From: a virus
IMG/VR virus record: IMGVR_UViG_3300023110_000048
Span: 1 to 49,585 of that record
Length of the DNA: 49,585 bases
Strand: one strand, 5' to 3'
The number at the start of each line of letters is the position of its first letter. Within the stretch, counting starts at the first letter, position 1. Below are positions 47,096 to 49,585 of this stretch, one piece after another. Position numbers and translations under genes: made by a program. The notes beneath the pieces are model-generated. The model made no database searches and was not told the DNA's origin. It saw only the letters and a program-made list of their open reading frames with translations.

Positions 47096-47983
47096 TTAAG
47101 GGCCGTAATCAAACAAAGTATTAGGCAGTTCTGCGTGTTCAGCTACAGTTAGCCTATCTTCGGCAATTTTTACATAGGTAGGATTTAGCTCTATTCCAAC
47201 AAAGTCATGCCTGCAACTTAGGGCAGCAACCCCCGTGCTACCACTACCACAGTATGGATCTAAGACGCATCTTCTGCCCTCAGGAGTATAGATACGAACA
47301 AGCCACTCCATTAAATCTACAGGTTTGGGCGTAGGATGTGAGTTATCCTCACCTCGATCCTTCCGAGATACACGGGGGGCATAAAAATACTTTTGATGCT
47401 CATATAGATCGAATAGTCCTACTACGTTTGACGGATATCTGCCGTTAGGATCAGCATTGACTTTGTGAGTTGTCTGTCGTTTGGACTTCTCAACCTCTCC
47501 GCCAAAAGCTCTGCGCTGATGTCCACCTGACACATAGGTAGGAGTCTTTGTGTTCCACGGGATGCGATTGCCTTCTATACAGACAGTCCCTGTCCCCCAG
47601 CGTTCTATATTCTCTCGTATCGTTCTTTCAGATATCGGCTTCTGTGCTACTGCTATGGGCTCGTGTGCGGGCTTTAGTTTATTAGCTTTAGCCATTTTAG
47701 TTGTTACGATCCACGTTAGCATATCGCGAATGATAAACCCGCCATCCTCCATATAGGTAGCCATACGATGGTATAGCTCAGGAGAACAAAAGGACAAGCA
47801 CCAAGCGCCAGGCTTGAGGACACGATGAACTTCAGCCCATAGCTCTGAGCTTGGAAGCTCGTCGTCCCATTCGGCTATATTCATTTGATAAGGTGGATCA
47901 GTGATACACACATCTATAGAGTTGTCCGTAAACTGTCGCAACAATTTAGAATTGTCGCCACAGTATAGTTTCCAACGACTCAT
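47096..47983 (-). CDS. Beta-class amino-methyltransferase with clamp-peptide tail
   Basis: 295 aa. ITDPPYQMNIAEW (~residue 29), middle TRD (RIPWNTKTPTYVSGGHQRRA), HPTPKPVDLMEWL and VLDPYCGSGSTGVAA (~240). Different target region from the 45-kb enzyme. The C-terminus is LPNTLFDYGP. Weak SD; starts 2 bases after the previous stop, so it is read through from upstream. Confidence 0.88.
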   Translation of the reverse strand: MSRWKLYCGDNSKLLRQFTDNSIDVCITDPPYQMNIAEWDDELPSSELWAEVHRVLKPGAWCLSFCSPELYHRMATYMEDGGFIIRDMLTWIVTTKMAKANKLKPAHEPIAVAQKPISERTIRENIERWGTGTVCIEGNRIPWNTKTPTYVSGGHQRRAFGGEVEKSKRQTTHKVNADPNGRYPSNVVGLFDLYEHQKYFYAPRVSRKDRGEDNSHPTPKPVDLMEWLVRIYTPEGRRCVLDPYCGSGSTGVAALSCRHDFVGIELNPTYVKIAEDRLTVAEHAELPNTLFDYGP

Positions 47984-47984
47984 G

Positions 47985-48215
47985 TCAGCTAATGACTTTG
48001 AAGAGTTTATTACCTAATTCGGGGATGCGTTCTACTTTGCGGACTTTGAGGGATGATTCTGATTCTAGCTTTTGTGCGCCGCCACGCTCAAATGCTTCTA
48101 CTTGTGGGGTCCTAATGTCACAGTCAAGTTTAGCACTTTTCATTTCAGCTTTGCCTGAGTATCTATACGTTGTGACTGGATCTGCAGGTCCTTGTTTTTT
48201 GTCTTGATCTTTCAT
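47985..48215 (-). CDS. Small basic protein, paralog of the gene at 23732
   Basis: 76 aa. Core EMKSAKLDCDIRTPQV, FERGGAQK, SSLKV and KLFKVI match the 69-aa early protein. AAGGA SD. Here it sits beside methyltransferase and head-type genes instead of carrying its own promoter. Unknown. Confidence 0.7.
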   Translation of the reverse strand: MKDQDKKQGPADPVTTYRYSGKAEMKSAKLDCDIRTPQVEAFERGGAQKLESESSLKVRKVERIPELGNKLFKVIS

Positions 48216-48223
48216 GTTTTTCC

Positions 48224-48541
48224 TTATTTCATTGAATCAATCATATCAGCGATAGTTTCTGGTTCAAATGTAGTAAAGGCTCTTCCTCTCCCTCCCTGCA
48301 TTGATTCTATAGTTCCGCCATCGCCTGGGTTTATACTAACAATAAATTTCTTACCATCGTCTCGAGTGACGATCATTTCATAACCACGGGGTGAGTCGTT
48401 GTGTTCTACTTCCCATCCCCTATCAAATTGGACCTCTTCCCAATCTTGGAAACGTTTGTCCCAATCCCTGCCAGACTGTTCTGACTCTGTTGTTTCTAAT
48501 CCAGCTAGCTGTCGTAGTCTGCCTAGTTCATTTAGTCTCAC
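48224..48541 (-). CDS. Small protein with shared N-terminal LRxLAGLE signal (105 aa)
   Basis: GTG start overlapping the previous stop (GTGA), AGGAG SD. N-terminus RLNELGRLRQLAGLE is like that of the next upstream gene (RLQELAGLE), suggesting a common targeting peptide, perhaps for the phage head. The body is a small alpha/beta domain (GYEMIVTRDDGKKFIVSINP). Unknown. Confidence 0.6.
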   Translation of the reverse strand: MRLNELGRLRQLAGLETTESEQSGRDWDKRFQDWEEVQFDRGWEVEHNDSPRGYEMIVTRDDGKKFIVSINPGDGGTIESMQGGRGRAFTTFEPETIADMIDSMK

Positions 48542-48828
48542 CAACTGCTCCTGTCTCTTCTATGCGATTCATCTGGAATATGTGCTGCTTCTTCTGCGTG
48601 TGATAATACACTTTTTAAATGTTGAATAGATTTATATACCAAATCAAACTCTTTCGTCTCTCCTCCAGCTCGTTTAGTATGGCGGTGTAAAAAGCTATCT
48701 TCTCTGAATAGCTCTTCTAGTTTTTTGACATTGACATTAGCTTGAATGAATAAACCTTTAGCTTTCTCAGAAGCATAAGCATCTTCTTCCAATCCTGCTA
48801 GCTCTTGTAGCCTATCTAATGCTTCCAC
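48538..48828 (-). CDS. Small helical protein with N-terminal LQELAGLE signal (96 aa)
   Basis: GTG start after AAGGAG. EALDRLQELAGLEEDAYASE, then long helices (NVNVKKLEELFREDSFLHRH). Coupled to the following gene. The shared N-terminal octamer suggests joint targeting. Confidence 0.6.
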   Translation of the reverse strand: MEALDRLQELAGLEEDAYASEKAKGLFIQANVNVKKLEELFREDSFLHRHTKRAGGETKEFDLVYKSIQHLKSVLSHAEEAAHIPDESHRRDRSSW

Positions 48829-48853
48829 TATAAATCTCCTTTTCAGTATTTAG

Positions 48854-49303
48854 TCAATCGTTGCGTTGAGCAATCTCACACCAATTATACCTAGGGCCTG
48901 AGCCAGTATATTTGACAGCATAACCACGCTCTTGTAATGCTATACCAAGGTCCATTCCATCTACCTTTACACTAGCAACAATTCTAAAATACTTGCCTCG
49001 TTCTGGCTCAGTGAGCTCAATCTCTTTTGCGTTGGACATCTTTTCCCTAACCCAGTTACGAGCTCTCATAGCTAGATATCGTTCGTCTGTACAACGTCCT
49101 CGGATCTCAGGCGCATCAACACCTCTGACTCTAACAGAGATGAGCCTGCCAAATACATCAGGCACTCCAGGAATATTGACTGTGAACGTATCTCCATCAT
49201 AAGCATTGACAAACTCAACGCCAGTGAAATGTTTGACGTGAGCATGAGAGATTCCTGCAGATGCCATTACACTCATCGCCAAACCTATAATAAATTTTTT
49301 CAT
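48854..49303 (-). CDS. Exported thermonuclease (SNase-like)
   Basis: 149 aa. Signal peptide (~1-21, ending SHA), then a staphylococcal-nuclease fold: VNAYDGDTF (Ca-binding Asp), VRGVDAPEIRG (catalytic Arg and Asp), ERGKYFRIVASV (Glu and second Arg), and LGIALQERGYAVKY. All key residues present. It would act in the periplasm, perhaps on DNA of rival phages, or reach the virion. ATGA-coupled to the upstream gene. Confidence 0.88.
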   Translation of the reverse strand: MKKFIIGLAMSVMASAGISHAHVKHFTGVEFVNAYDGDTFTVNIPGVPDVFGRLISVRVRGVDAPEIRGRCTDERYLAMRARNWVREKMSNAKEIELTEPERGKYFRIVASVKVDGMDLGIALQERGYAVKYTGSGPRYNWCEIAQRND

Positions 49304-49585
49304 TCGATTATCTCTGTTCCTTGTTCAATAACTTCGTGATGTGGCCCTGGTGCCCAAACAGCATGAGTCTGATAGGCTGCTGTGACATACCCTGCGCCAA
49401 ATAATAATATATAAATGATAGTTGTTCTAATGTTACGCCAAAGCCCTCCCTTGCCTTGGTTTGTTTTATAACCCAAATACATCCAGTATAGTCCTCCAAC
49501 CATGAGCAATCCCATAGCAATTTGGAAATAAATGTTAGAGGTAAGGGCAGCACCTGATGCTCCAAAGATAAGAAGCAGCAAGACA
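49300..49585 (-). CDS. Membrane protein, 5' end outside the window
   Basis: At least 93 aa, frame open to the window edge. Membrane segments ~residues 1-14, 19-38 (FQIAMGLLMVGGLYWMYLGY) and 53-70 (TIIYILLFGAGYVTAAYQ), and an acidic tail. Coupled to the exported thermonuclease; might help its export or immunity, but nothing proves this. Confidence 0.6.
   Translation of the reverse strand, partial: VLLLLIFGASGAALTSNIYFQIAMGLLMVGGLYWMYLGYKTNQGKGGLWRNIRTTIIYILLFGAGYVTAAYQTHAVWAPGPHHEVIEQGTEIIE

Overview
The window is a contiguous piece of a large, AT-rich, T4-like marine myovirus genome. The evidence is the T4-type replication set: UvsW helicase, a candidate gp62 clamp-loader subunit, gp61-type primase and gp41-type DnaB helicase. 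T4-late-like TATAAATA boxes and genes typical of cyanophages and pelagiphages support this, namely peptide deformylase, NodU/CmcH carbamoyltransferase and a DnaE-like mini-protein. The host is not shown by the sequence. Phage-encoded lipoproteins and a predicted outer-membrane beta-barrel imply a Gram-negative bacterium. No tRNA, rRNA, CRISPR array or insertion sequence was seen.

Layout. (1) 1-17.1 kb, mostly + strand, is the conserved core. It runs uvsW, clamp-loader-like, zinc-finger protein, two tandem sulfotransferase-like paralogs, def, an HNH homing endonuclease, the DnaE-like mini-protein, a baseplate-like protein, primase, carbamoyltransferase, replicative helicase and a ferredoxin-reductase-like protein. 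It continues with a three-gene membrane module (ExbB/TolQ-like, ExbD-like plus YfaP-like, two-TM protein), small exported proteins, a SAM methyltransferase and an SGNH-like protein. (2) 17.1-21 kb is mixed-strand. It holds an adenine methyltransferase and a large protein whose N-termini look like T4 capsid-targeting peptides, several lipoproteins, and a divergent pair of overlapping late promoters. (3) 21-21.8 kb holds little coding sequence but much predicted RNA structure, including five consecutive hairpins. (4) 21.8-47 kb, all minus strand, is an early region. About 30 near-consensus sigma70 promoters (TTGAC[A/T], 16-17 bp, TATAAT), each with a poly-A UP-like tract, stand in front of single small genes or short operons. 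Many transcripts begin with a short 5' hairpin whose stem varies with compensation. The small genes include a secreted five-repeat peptide precursor, a coiled-coil/beta-barrel outer-membrane protein with a coupled lipoprotein, and a PD-(D/E)XK nuclease candidate. (5) Inside it, 33.7-44.8 kb is an island of five NPPY/F adenine methyltransferases, a free-standing methylase N-domain, one complete SF2 helicase, and what look like the two halves of a second SF2 helicase encoded 4 kb apart. (6) 45-49.6 kb, minus strand, has two beta-class amino-methyltransferases, small operon genes, two small proteins with a shared N-terminal signal, and an exported thermonuclease.

How it may work together (inference). 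Early strong promoters make host-takeover and DNA-modification proteins. Three methylase-type proteins end in a clamp-binding-like peptide ([ND]-x-LFD-[FY]), which suggests modification coupled to replication. The methylase-helicase island looks like a modular, recombining modification or anti-restriction system, or possibly a phage-borne restriction system. Late promoters drive virion genes, including proteins apparently packaged inside the head, one of them a DNA methyltransferase.
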